Of a stretch of DNA of 64,000 nt, positions 8,583 to 16,520 are shown one piece after another. Origin of the DNA: Pseudanabaena sp. UWO311 (lineage in GTDB: Bacteria; Cyanobacteriota; Cyanobacteriia; Pseudanabaenales; Pseudanabaenaceae); assembly GCF_006937785.1 (NCBI RefSeq), contig NZ_SJEE01000025.1:1-64000 (forward strand), given 5' to 3'. Made by a program: the position numbers and the translations under genes. The stretch's first letter is position 1, and every line of letters begins with the position of its first letter. The notes under the pieces were generated by a model that did no database searches, had not been told where the DNA came from, and was given only the letters and a program-made list of their open reading frames with translations.

Positions 8583-8903
8583 GTGGATTGGATTAATTTA
8601 ATTATTGCGGGACTATTGGAAGTTGTTTGGGCAAGCAGCTTGAAATATACCGAAGGTTTTACAAAGCCTTTACCAAGTCTGCTCACTATCTCAACGATTA
8701 CAGCTAGTTTCATCCTACTAGCCCAAGCCTTAAAAACCCTTCCTATTGGCACAGGTTATGCGATTTGGACAGGGATCGGTGTAGTGGGAACTGCAATTAT
8801 TGGCTCAGTATTTCTGGGTGAATCGAGAGATTTACCGAGATTTATCTGCATCGGTCTAATTGTCATCGGTATTGTCGGATTGCGATTGACAAGCTCAAAA
8901 TGA
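8583..8903 (+). CDS. SMR family exporter, SugE/Gdx type
   Basis: A 106-residue four-helix small multidrug resistance protein. The essential membrane glutamate is Glu13 (GLLEVVWASSLK). That signature and the later GTGYAIWTGIGVVGT match the SugE/Gdx branch, whose characterised members export guanidinium in exchange for protons. The start is a GTG at 8583 preceded by AAGGAAAA at 8571-8578. No guanidine riboswitch is evident in the 120-bp leader, which instead holds a palindrome. SMR proteins work as antiparallel dimers; no second SMR gene lies nearby, so a homodimer is expected. Guanidinium specificity is inferred from subfamily motifs. Confidence 0.85.
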   Translation: MDWINLIIAGLLEVVWASSLKYTEGFTKPLPSLLTISTITASFILLAQALKTLPIGTGYAIWTGIGVVGTAIIGSVFLGESRDLPRFICIGLIVIGIVGLRLTSSK

Positions 8904-8949
8904 TAGGATGATCGCTGCTTTGCACTACCCTTTCGCCTGAACTACAAGA

Positions 8950-10542
8950 ATGGATTCTAAGTCTCTGAATGACAAATCTTTGAATGCTAAGTCGTTGCTG
9001 TTAAGTATTCTCAGCTTATTGTCTATTTTATTTATCCTCTTTACTTTGCAAGCAAGCTGGAATAATCCCCAAGAGCAGACAAAATTAGACTTGCTCCAAA
9101 CCGATTTGATTTTGCAAGCTACTCAAGTTCAAGAAAAAGCTCAAGTCAGTCCCAAAGATGACATATTCCAAATCTTAATCGGTGAAAGCAAACCCCAAGA
9201 ACTCTATGCACAGGCACTCAATAGTTATCAAGAAGTACTCAAAGCCAGCAAATCTAGTCTCACCAGCCTAGAGCAAGTCTCCTTATCTCCTGAGGCTAGA
9301 GACTATGAACCACAGGCACTCTCTAAACAAAAGCAGAAGAAGTTAACTAGCGTTAGTGAAATCAGTATTCGCACAGGACTGCTCCAAATTCAGGCTGGCG
9401 ATACTCAAGGTGCGATCGCCACATGGGAAAGTGTTGCAGAATTAGAAAATCAATCCATGACTAGTTATGGATTAACTGCACAGATCCTCAAAGGATTGTG
9501 GTCAAATCCAATCATGTTATTCCCTAATGCTGAAACTCAGATTCTGCGAACCCTTGATGGTTGGTATCGCAAGATTGCTCTCACCAAACTCTATGAATCA
9601 CAACAAAGAAGCGAGAAAATTCCTGAGCTTGAACAAAAAGCTCAAATAGAAGTCAATATAGCAATTAATCGTTTAGTTATTATTAATTCTATCCCATTAA
9701 TCGGCGGCAGTGTAGGGGTTTTAGTTTGGATCGTCTTACTTGTGCAATGGATTTTCTTTCGCGCATCTTCTCCTTTTTACAAAAAAACTCAAGGTGATAT
9801 AAACCAAAATTCCAATCAAGTCAATTTACAAGTTCCTTGGGGTATAGGAACTGTTTGGGAAGTCATGGTGCTTTGGTTTACGGCATTTTGTTTGATGACC
9901 CAATTCGTTTTGCCATTAATCTTTGAGTTTTTAGGCATCCAAACAAGAGCTAGTGAAGATTACACAATCCAAGCAGTATTAGTTTTGATTCCCTACACGC
10001 TCTCAGTTTTTCCTATGTTGCCAATTTTGCAAGCTAGTCTTGCCGCCTATCAGCCTTTACCCGAAGGATGGTTTCGCATCAAAATTACACCACCACAATG
10101 GTTATTGTGGGGAGTTGGTGGATATTTTGCCTCCGTTCCCTTAGTTTTAGTGATTTCTGTACTTAGCCAAAAATTTCTCCAAGGTCAAGGAGGAGGCAAT
10201 CCTCTATTACCAATTTTGACTGATAGCCAAAATAATTTACCTAAATTTCTACTCTGGACAACTCTGGCGATCGCAGCGCCATTTTTCGAGGAATATCTAT
10301 TTCGTGGTTTTCTACTACCTTCATTAGCTAAGTTTTTACCAGTTTGGGGTTCGATCGCTCTAAGTGGATTTTTCTTCGCCCTAGCCCATTTAAATCTTGC
10401 CGATATTATTCCCCTCACCACTTTGGGAATAGTCATGGGTTTTGTCTATTGGCGCTCAAAAAATCTCCTCTCTTCCATGCTTCTGCACTGTCTTTGGAAT
10501 AGCGGTAGTTTCTTTGCGCTAATTGCCCTCGGAGGTAAATAG
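8950..10542 (+). CDS. CPBP family intramembrane protease-like protein
   Basis: A 530-residue membrane protein. After an N-terminal anchor (about residues 15-33) there is a long soluble region rich in Gln and Lys up to about residue 240, then several membrane helices. The CPBP (Abi, type II CAAX endopeptidase-like) domain is C-terminal: FFEEYLFRGF near residue 446, then FFFALAHLN and LLHCLWNSG, giving the expected Glu-Glu and two His motifs. Such proteins are glutamic-type intramembrane proteases, mostly with unknown substrates. The extended extracytoplasmic-looking N-terminal region is a feature of a cyanobacterial subgroup. It begins 46 bp after the SMR gene and may share its transcript. Confidence 0.8.
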   Translation: MDSKSLNDKSLNAKSLLLSILSLLSILFILFTLQASWNNPQEQTKLDLLQTDLILQATQVQEKAQVSPKDDIFQILIGESKPQELYAQALNSYQEVLKASKSSLTSLEQVSLSPEARDYEPQALSKQKQKKLTSVSEISIRTGLLQIQAGDTQGAIATWESVAELENQSMTSYGLTAQILKGLWSNPIMLFPNAETQILRTLDGWYRKIALTKLYESQQRSEKIPELEQKAQIEVNIAINRLVIINSIPLIGGSVGVLVWIVLLVQWIFFRASSPFYKKTQGDINQNSNQVNLQVPWGIGTVWEVMVLWFTAFCLMTQFVLPLIFEFLGIQTRASEDYTIQAVLVLIPYTLSVFPMLPILQASLAAYQPLPEGWFRIKITPPQWLLWGVGGYFASVPLVLVISVLSQKFLQGQGGGNPLLPILTDSQNNLPKFLLWTTLAIAAPFFEEYLFRGFLLPSLAKFLPVWGSIALSGFFFALAHLNLADIIPLTTLGIVMGFVYWRSKNLLSSMLLHCLWNSGSFFALIALGGK

Positions 10543-10661
10543 CTACTCCCTTCCCAGTCAAGAAATAGCGGTGCGGGGCTTCGCCCCGCACCGCTATTTC
10601 TTGGGTTTGTATATCTGTTTCTTTGGTGGGAAGGGAGTAGAAGGTTCGCAAAGCGAACCTT
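10543..10661. repeat. Nested inverted repeats at convergent gene ends
   Basis: An outer pair CTACTCCCTTCCCA (10543-10556) and its complement (10627-10640) encloses an inner palindrome with 21-base arms (10559-10579 and 10583-10603, tip GGGGCTTCGCCCC). A third hairpin, AAGGTTCG-CAAAG-CGAACCTT, fills 10641-10661 and abuts the tilS stop. This block separates the converging CPBP and tilS genes and could work as a two-way terminator. The asymmetric position of the inner element suggests it was inserted into an older hairpin. Confidence 0.8.
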
Positions 10662-11675
10662 CTAGCTAATATGAAGCACAATCCAAGGATGTTCCACAAA
10701 TGCGGAAATATTGCCTTTAAATGGTGCACTTTGCGATCGATTCTGAGCAGTCAATAAATTCAGAAATCGCTCAATATCTTCAAAATTCACCTGATGTATC
10801 AAATAGTTTGATAAAAACTGCCTAACGATCCTTCTCTGTAATGCTAGCGGTTGCGCTTGCAAAAGCTGGCGATGCAAGCGCGGCAATTGCTCATCCCAAA
10901 CCACCGAAATATTATCTTCAAAAAAACAACTCGCTTGTTTTTCTAAGTAGATTACATCGTCATGCAAAAGCGCTGAAGTCTGCGCGATCGCAATTTCTAG
11001 CTGTGGATTAAAATGCTCCTGTAAATAAGGAATTGTTTCCAAACGTAAGCGATTACGACGATAGTCTAGATTTCGATTAGTGCTATCTTCCCAAATAGGA
11101 ATTTGATTCTCTCGACAAAACGCTGCGGTTTCATGACGACTGACATTTAACAAAGGACGCACCAATTTAATCTCTGGCTTAATTTCTGGCGTAAGCGATC
11201 GCCTCCAAGTTAGAGAAGCCAAGCCGTCGGCTCCACTTCCACGCATCAAGTTATGGAGCAATGTCTCAACTCGATCGCTGCGAGTATGTCCTGTCACAAC
11301 ACAAGCACATTTATGAATATTCGCCATCTCCACCAACATCTCATAGCGCCATTTTCGAGCATCAGCTTCACTAGCTAAAACACTCTCAGCCGTTCTCAAA
11401 CAAAAAGTAATTCCCCATTCCTTCGCAATATTTTCAACATGCGCAGCATTAGCACTTGAGTCACTCCGCCACCGATGATCGCAATGGGCGATTGTTAAAT
11501 TCCAGTTAAGCTTTGCACTTTGCATCTGTAAAAGCTTTGCTAAACATAGGGAATCCTGTCCTCCAGAAACTGCTACCAAAAGACTTGCATCTCTTGGTAA
11601 TATTTCAGGCTGCGATCGTAAAACTGCATTTAAATTAGCCCGTAATAGTTTTGTAAAACGATTGTGAGATTTCAA
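10662..11675 (-). CDS. tilS: tRNA(Ile)-lysidine synthase
   Basis: A 337-residue PP-loop ATPase that converts C34 of tRNA-Ile (CAU) to lysidine, so that the tRNA reads AUA and takes isoleucine. The P-loop motif is SGGQDS (37-42). Further family signatures are HCDHRWR, TGHTRSDRVETLLHNLMRGSG and WEDSTN...RNRLR. Length is normal for the short cyanobacterial form without the large C-terminal TilS domain. The gene is essential in most bacteria. It converges with the CPBP gene and is divergent from the unknown exported protein at 11.9 kb. Confidence 0.9.
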   Translation of the reverse strand: MKSHNRFTKLLRANLNAVLRSQPEILPRDASLLVAVSGGQDSLCLAKLLQMQSAKLNWNLTIAHCDHRWRSDSSANAAHVENIAKEWGITFCLRTAESVLASEADARKWRYEMLVEMANIHKCACVVTGHTRSDRVETLLHNLMRGSGADGLASLTWRRSLTPEIKPEIKLVRPLLNVSRHETAAFCRENQIPIWEDSTNRNLDYRRNRLRLETIPYLQEHFNPQLEIAIAQTSALLHDDVIYLEKQASCFFEDNISVVWDEQLPRLHRQLLQAQPLALQRRIVRQFLSNYLIHQVNFEDIERFLNLLTAQNRSQSAPFKGNISAFVEHPWIVLHIS

Positions 11676-11927
11676 GGGTTATTGTTTGCTAAAACTTAGA
11701 TGAAAAATGATTATTCATGGCATAATAATGTATAATTTTAGTTCTTCAGCATTAAAAGAAATCGTGCGAAGATCTTAAAAGAGTATTGCATTTTTGTGTT
11801 GTTTGAAAGAAAGGCGATTCGCTTTTCCCCTGTTCCGAATTTATTGAGCCTAAATTGCACGATTTCTGCTAGTACAGCGAAGTTAGCTTGAGGGTGAGGA
11901 ATATACAAAATGCAAAAGAGAAGCTCT

Positions 11928-13091
11928 ATGATGAATAAATTATTGCTGGTGTCCACAGGGGCAGTCTTGGGATTTATGGTGATTGCACCAGTCAATACCC
12001 TATCTGCACAGACAAAAGTTACTGAGAACGCTAAGGTAACTAACTCACAAGTTACTAATGACAAAGTAAGCAATACCACAACTTCTAAGAATGGTGTAAA
12101 AAATTCTACAACAGCTAAGAAAACATCTAAAACGGGAGTAGCTAAAGCGCCAATTCCACAAAACAAGCTACCCTACACTGCTAAGGATTTAAAACAACCT
12201 CGGACAGATGTTGTGGCAATGCCAATATCATTCAAGCGTAGTTCTTCTATCTCAATTTCTACAAAGCCTGATGAAGAGCTTGTAGAAATCGCTCAATCTA
12301 GCACAGAAATTGCTCAGACAGGTAATGCAACTTCTAGCTCTCCAGACATTATCCGTCAACAGCTACTGATTCGCCCAATTACACCGCAAACTCAGAGTGT
12401 TTTTAAACAAATCTACACGCCATCATTGAATGCGGGCACTCCTGTCGCTTTTGGTCTTCAAACAGGTGATGCTTTTATTAGTGTTGTCGGCGCAACTGCT
12501 GGGAGACTGAGAGATACTGTTGATGGCAGCATATCAGTTGGTGCTGGTTTGGGAGATGCTAGCCAGTATCTTGCGGTTGAAGGTGTTTTCAATATCAACA
12601 GTATTCGGAACTTCGGTTCTAATGGCTCTTTCGATCTCAAAGTTCATCGTCTCATCTATCAAGATGATTCTAGGCAAGCTGCGATCGCAGTGGGCTGGAC
12701 AAACTTTGCGAACTATGGCTCAAACGCAGGAGGTACTCCTTCCTCAGTTTATGGTGCTGCAACCATTTCACAATTGACCAATCCAAACAATGCTGAGAAT
12801 CCTCAACCAATAGTCGCGACTATTGGCGTTGGTGGTGGTACATATCGTAAATCTACTAGCAGTGATGGGGTTGGCGTTTTTGCTAATGTTGGCTACCAAT
12901 TTGACCCACAGTGGGGCGTGAGTACAGCATGGTCTGGACAAGGACTAAACTTTGGTTTGGGCTTTTTACCAGATGTTACTTTTCCCTTAAACCTTACGCT
13001 GACCTATTCCGATGTCACGAACAATAGTAATGCGGGCACTCAGGTTATCTTTGGTGTTAGCTATGGGTTTAATTACTCTGGACGTAGATAA
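11928..13091 (+). CDS. Unknown exported protein, possible beta-barrel
   Basis: I do not recognise this gene. From the ATG at 11928 (preceded by AAGAGAAG; an upstream ATG at 11910 is also possible) it encodes 387 residues with a clear signal peptide ending near LSAQ. Then comes a Thr/Lys/Asn-rich linker of low complexity (about residues 28-75) and a proline-containing region. The second half is rich in Gly, Ser, Asn and aromatic residues in alternating patterns (VGVFANVGYQF, NLTLTYSDV, VIFGVSYGFNYSG) that look like outer-membrane beta-strands. An outer-membrane or secreted location is inferred. A second unknown exported protein follows. Confidence 0.6.
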   Translation: MMNKLLLVSTGAVLGFMVIAPVNTLSAQTKVTENAKVTNSQVTNDKVSNTTTSKNGVKNSTTAKKTSKTGVAKAPIPQNKLPYTAKDLKQPRTDVVAMPISFKRSSSISISTKPDEELVEIAQSSTEIAQTGNATSSSPDIIRQQLLIRPITPQTQSVFKQIYTPSLNAGTPVAFGLQTGDAFISVVGATAGRLRDTVDGSISVGAGLGDASQYLAVEGVFNINSIRNFGSNGSFDLKVHRLIYQDDSRQAAIAVGWTNFANYGSNAGGTPSSVYGAATISQLTNPNNAENPQPIVATIGVGGGTYRKSTSSDGVGVFANVGYQFDPQWGVSTAWSGQGLNFGLGFLPDVTFPLNLTLTYSDVTNNSNAGTQVIFGVSYGFNYSGRR

Positions 13092-13100
13092 TTCTTCAGT

Positions 13101-13139
13101 ATAGTGTGGTCAGCCTGCTACGCGGGCTGACCACACTAT
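13101..13139. terminator. Hairpin after exported-protein gene
   Basis: Arms 13101-13115 and 13125-13139 (ATAGTGTGGTCAGCC) are exact complements around TGCTACGCG. It starts 10 bp after the stop codon. The following GTTTTAGTTT is only weakly T-rich. It fits the window-wide class of gene-end palindromes with a CTACGC-type tip. Confidence 0.6.
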
Positions 13140-13193
13140 GGTTTTAGTTTATAAGTTGCGATCGCTCTGAAATAACCTAGCTGCCAAATTTCT

Positions 13194-13796
13194 ATGAAAA
13201 AAATATTTTTGTCAATTCTCGCTTCTACTATCTCTTTTGTAGGCATAGCCCCTGTTTTTGCAGGCTCATTCACGATTCAAACAGGATGTCAGACTTCCAG
13301 TATCGCAATTTTGCGGAATACACCGCCTGTTCGTCAAAGCAATTTGCTGAGCATCAATATCAGCCAAGCGATCGCAGCTTTGTTGGGTGCAGCTGGAGGC
13401 AACGCTAACATTAGCAACTTAGTTGTCCTGTTGAGTAATGGTAACGGTAATAGTGCCAGTGTTACCTCAGCCCAAATTGCCTTGAACAGTCTATTTGCGG
13501 GTTTAGGAATTAATGTTGCTGCTGGTTCGTCTGCCGCTAATTTGATTGATGCGTTAACTGGACTGGTTCCTGGTAATTTTAATGCTGGTTCGGGACAACT
13601 TCAGACAGTTGATCTGAATAAGCTATCTCAAGCAATTCTTGCCTTTAATCAGATCGTTAATGAGCTTGCGGATATTGCTAAAGGTTCGGATCCCGAAGCC
13701 GCCAGAGCTCAGGCTATCCTGTCTGCCCTAGCTGCGGATTCAACCTTCACTACACTTTCAACAACTTTGGCGGCAATATCAAAAGATCTGCCATAA
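13194..13796 (+). CDS. Unknown exported protein
   Basis: A 200-residue protein I cannot assign. It begins with a classic signal peptide (MKKIFLSILASTIS to about FAG, residue 24). The mature part is rich in Ala, Asn, Ser and Leu with repeated helices of small residues (AALLGAAGGNANISNL, AAGSSAANLIDALTGL), one cysteine near the N-terminus, and no catalytic motif that I can see. The ATG at 13194 lies 98 bp after the preceding gene, with a hairpin between. The composition suggests a helical secreted or periplasmic protein. The neighbouring exported protein is the only contextual hint. Confidence 0.55.
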   Translation: MKKIFLSILASTISFVGIAPVFAGSFTIQTGCQTSSIAILRNTPPVRQSNLLSINISQAIAALLGAAGGNANISNLVVLLSNGNGNSASVTSAQIALNSLFAGLGINVAAGSSAANLIDALTGLVPGNFNAGSGQLQTVDLNKLSQAILAFNQIVNELADIAKGSDPEAARAQAILSALAADSTFTTLSTTLAAISKDLP

Positions 13797-13805
13797 GCAA
13801 ATAAC

Positions 13806-13852
13806 CCCAAAAGATGAATGGCGGCACTTCGTGCCGCCATTCATCTTTTGGG
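13806..13852. terminator. Palindromic two-way terminator candidate
   Basis: Arms of 22 bases (13806-13827 and 13831-13852) pair exactly around TTC, with outer CCCAAAAGATG and inner GGCGGCAC. It separates the convergent exported-protein gene and tyrS, 10 bp from each. There is no long T run, so termination is likely but not certain. Confidence 0.65.
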
Positions 13853-13862
13853 CTTTGATGTT

Positions 13863-15077
13863 CTAGACCAAACGCAAAAACTTTTTCTTGCCTATTTGTA
13901 AGACTTTACCTGATAGCTCATCCACACTTGCAAAAGTGCGATCGCCTAATTTTTCACCATCAAGTTTGACTGCGCCATTTTTGATTTGGCTCTGAGCTTC
14001 GCTGTTGCTCTTACAAAGTCCTGAGGCCTTCACTAGATAATGCAAGGGGACGGGAAAATTAATTTGGGCAAGATCAAATTCGGGAATATCGCCTAGATCT
14101 GCAGTATTGCCAGCGAGGACAATTTGTTCAGCATCACGTTGTGCTTGTAGAGCAGACTCAGGACTATGGTATTGACCAACGATCGCAAGTGCTAGTTGTT
14201 TTTGCTTCTCGCGAGGATTTTCTGGGAGTGTCTCTAGGTCAATATCAGTGAGCAACTCAAAGTATTTATCAACAAGAGCATCAGGCACTTTTTCCAATTT
14301 GGAATACATACTCAATGGCTCGTCGGTGAGTCCGACATAGTTACCAAGAGATTTAGACATTTTCTGCACACCATCTAAGCCAACTAGTAAGGGGAGCAAT
14401 AGTCCAAACTGCGCTGGCTTGCCTTGACGATTTTTGTCTTTGAGTTGTAGGTCGCGCCCTACCAAAATATTAAATTTTTGATCCGTGCCACCTAGCTCCA
14501 CATCGGAGTCGATCGCTACCGAGTCATAGCCTTGTAATAAAGGATAGAGAAATTCATGCAAATAAATCGGGTTGCCTTTTTCATAGCGATCGCTAAAGCC
14601 TTCTTTCGCAAGCATCTGACCAACGGTCATACTAGCTTGCAAATTAATAATTTGCTGTAAATCAAGTTTGTTTAGCCATTCGCCATTTCGACGTAACTCA
14701 AAGCGATCGCTAGAAAAGTCAAGAATTTTCTTGGCTTGCTCTAAATAAGTTTCGGCATTGTAAGCAACTTCTTCAGGAGTTAGTCTTGGGCGGGCTTCAG
14801 AGCGCCCTGTCGGATCGCCAATTTGAGCCGTGAAGTCACCGATAATTAAGACAGCTTTATGTCCTGCATCTTGGAATTGACGTAGTTTTCGCAGTGCAAC
14901 AGTATGTCCAAGGTGCAGGTCAGGACGAGTAGGATCGATGCCTAGTTTAATGCGAAGGGGGCGATCGCTCTTTTGAATGCGATCGCTCAAGTTGTCAGTT
15001 TCGCTATCTGGAAATATTTCGACAACCCCGCGTTCTAGTAGGGTCGATAGATTTGCTTGGGTTGGGATTTGGGACAT
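13863..15077 (-). CDS. tyrS: Tyrosyl-tRNA synthetase
   Basis: A 404-residue class I aminoacyl-tRNA synthetase that charges tRNA-Tyr. The HIGH-type motif is HLGHT (55-59) and the KMSKS loop is intact ([13 protein letters not shown]). The tyrosine/ATP site segment GRSEARPRL and the C-terminal S4 RNA-binding domain ([16 protein letters not shown]) are present. Length fits the bacterial TyrS branch of about 400 residues (TyrZ-like). The start is the ATG at 15077. No T-box leader is seen, as expected for cyanobacteria. Confidence 0.92.
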   Translation of the reverse strand: MSQIPTQANLSTLLERGVVEIFPDSETDNLSDRIQKSDRPLRIKLGIDPTRPDLHLGHTVALRKLRQFQDAGHKAVLIIGDFTAQIGDPTGRSEARPRLTPEEVAYNAETYLEQAKKILDFSSDRFELRRNGEWLNKLDLQQIINLQASMTVGQMLAKEGFSDRYEKGNPIYLHEFLYPLLQGYDSVAIDSDVELGGTDQKFNILVGRDLQLKDKNRQGKPAQFGLLLPLLVGLDGVQKMSKSLGNYVGLTDEPLSMYSKLEKVPDALVDKYFELLTDIDLETLPENPREKQKQLALAIVGQYHSPESALQAQRDAEQIVLAGNTADLGDIPEFDLAQINFPVPLHYLVKASGLCKSNSEAQSQIKNGAVKLDGEKLGDRTFASVDELSGKVLQIGKKKFLRLV

Positions 15078-15142
15078 TCTAAAAAGTTACTTAAATTTTT
15101 ATTAATGATAAGGCGAAATCACGAGGTCTTAATCATACTACG

Positions 15143-15300
15143 CTAAAGGTTTGAGGCTTTTAGAGGTTCTCGCTCATTAATCGATAAACCTGTGATTTGA
15201 GAAATTGTGCGAACATCCAATAGATTCAACATTTTTCTAGCTATTTCAATTGAGCTTTGAAGATCTTTTTGAAGGCAAAGTCGATTTTGGGATTGATGAA
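15143..15300 (-). pseudogene. C-terminal remnant of an Rpn/PD-(D/E)XK transposase-family gene
   Basis: The minus strand encodes EIARKMLNLLDVRTISQITG followed by LSINE. That closely resembles the C-terminus of the Rpn family (recombination-promoting nuclease, PF12784 group), whose members usually end with LDVETIAQITGLS. Only about 50 codons remain, between tyrS and the pilin-like gene, and the formal open frame upstream overlaps the pilin-like gene in another frame. I read it as a decayed fragment. It is not expected to be functional. Confidence 0.5.
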
Positions 15301-15314
15301 AATCATATTGGTAA

Positions 15315-16067
15315 TTAGTTGTTGATGTTAGTGTAACCGTCGGGACATTGCACCGCTTTGCCATCAAATTTGGGTAATCCAGCCTCCTTTGTAGTTGGCT
15401 CGTTTGATTCACAAAGAATAGCTAATGTTGTAAGGTCGTTACTTGAAGATCCAGTCACATAAGAAACTCCTAGATAACTCTTTAGCCCTTCTTTTTTTGC
15501 AAGAGCAGTTTGTACAGCAATTTCTGGATAATTTTTGATATTTGCAGTTTTAATCGAACCAATAGGCTGAGTTTTGTATCGATAATTGTCAGATTCTGCG
15601 ACGATACCTACTGCAAGCTCGTCAATATTCTTTGCCCATCTGTCCTTTTCAAGATAATGGGCTTGCTGACTCCTATTCATAGCTCCAGTATAGGTTTTGG
15701 CTTCTGATTGTCTTGCTTTTTTTGCTTGATTGGTAAAATAGACAAAGGGATTAGGTAGCACTTGTGCATCCTTAGGTAAAACTGCTACATCAGATACTTT
15801 GGTGATTGTGCCAAGTTCGATCGCCTCTTTCTCGTTTGTTGGACTGAGTGCCGTGATTTTACCTTCAGAAGAAATGATAATTGTGACTGATGAAGTTCCT
15901 GTGGGTGTGCCATTGGCTTCTACTTTCCAAGTGCCAGCACTTTGTATCTGTGCAGATTTATTGAAGCTTAGGATGCCGAAGGCAATTGCACTAATTATGA
16001 GTGTCGCACCAGATCCAAATGCAAAATACAACCAATTTTTAGGACTACTTTGAGGTTGATTAGACAT
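15315..16067 (-). CDS. Type IV pilin-like G/H family protein
   Basis: A 250-residue protein with an N-terminal membrane anchor (WLYFAFGSGATLIISAIAF, residues 12-30). A domain beginning about residue 115 contains SEAKTYTGAMNRSQQAHYLE and FDGKAVQCPDGY, the hallmark of the cyanobacterial type IV pilin-like G and H group (GspG/H-like, often C-terminal in such proteins). There is no prepilin peptidase site of the usual GFTLIE form, so it is probably an anchored pilin-like protein rather than a polymerising major pilin. The first part (GTWKVEANGTPTGTSSVTI) looks like a small beta domain. The pilus motor genes lie 20 kb away. It is monocistronic. Confidence 0.72.
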   Translation of the reverse strand: MSNQPQSSPKNWLYFAFGSGATLIISAIAFGILSFNKSAQIQSAGTWKVEANGTPTGTSSVTIIISSEGKITALSPTNEKEAIELGTITKVSDVAVLPKDAQVLPNPFVYFTNQAKKARQSEAKTYTGAMNRSQQAHYLEKDRWAKNIDELAVGIVAESDNYRYKTQPIGSIKTANIKNYPEIAVQTALAKKEGLKSYLGVSYVTGSSSNDLTTLAILCESNEPTTKEAGLPKFDGKAVQCPDGYTNINN

Positions 16068-16520
16068 GGGTTTACGACACTTAGCGAATTGATTTGTACG
16101 AGTATAACTACTTTGTACGAAACCTCAGGATTTATTAAGGCAAAGTTTATGTTTTTCGTGCTTAACTGATGTTACGTGGAACTCAGATGAAGAATCTCTT
16201 GCTACTAGTCAAGCAGGGCAACCACGGGGAGCATTGCCCCTACCTAAATAATTTAGATTTTGTAGGGGCTGTGCCCCCGTGCCAGCCCCAGACTCTCGCC
16301 ATTGGTAGGAATTCCTTCCACGTAACATCAGTGTTTAAGTAAAGCGAAAAATGGTGTTAGGGAATTGAGAATAGAAAGCTTCCGAATTAGAGATTTTGGC
16401 TGACCAGTCATTTCGCTCCTGATTATGAGCACAGTTTTACCTTTCAATTGTTTTTGGCGTTTGAAATGACTGAACCAGAGGAATGGGAAAAAAAGAAACT
16501 GCATTTATCTCAATTTCGCC
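16068..16520. other. Spacer carrying a MITE-like nested palindrome
   Basis: This 450-bp gap between the pilin-like gene and the ABC exporter gene holds the 180-bp inverted-repeat element at 16161-16340. The rest is AT-rich with no supported gene. A short open frame on the plus strand at 16448-16663 runs into the ABC gene antisense and is not credible. Confidence 0.5.
16161..16340. mobile_element. MITE-like element with imperfect terminal inverted repeats
   Basis: The ends are CTTAACTGATGTTACGTGGA (16161-16180) and, inverted, TTCCACGTAACATCAG at 16316-16331 continuing to TTTAAG at 16339; the arms differ by a 3-base gap. Inside lies a second inverted pair, CACGGGGAGCATTGCCCCTA and its partner around GTAGGGGCTGTGCCCCCGTG, separated by an AT-rich centre. 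A relative of the outer end (AACTGATATTACGTAG) is at 25331-25346. No transposase is present, so it would be non-autonomous. Confidence 0.55.
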
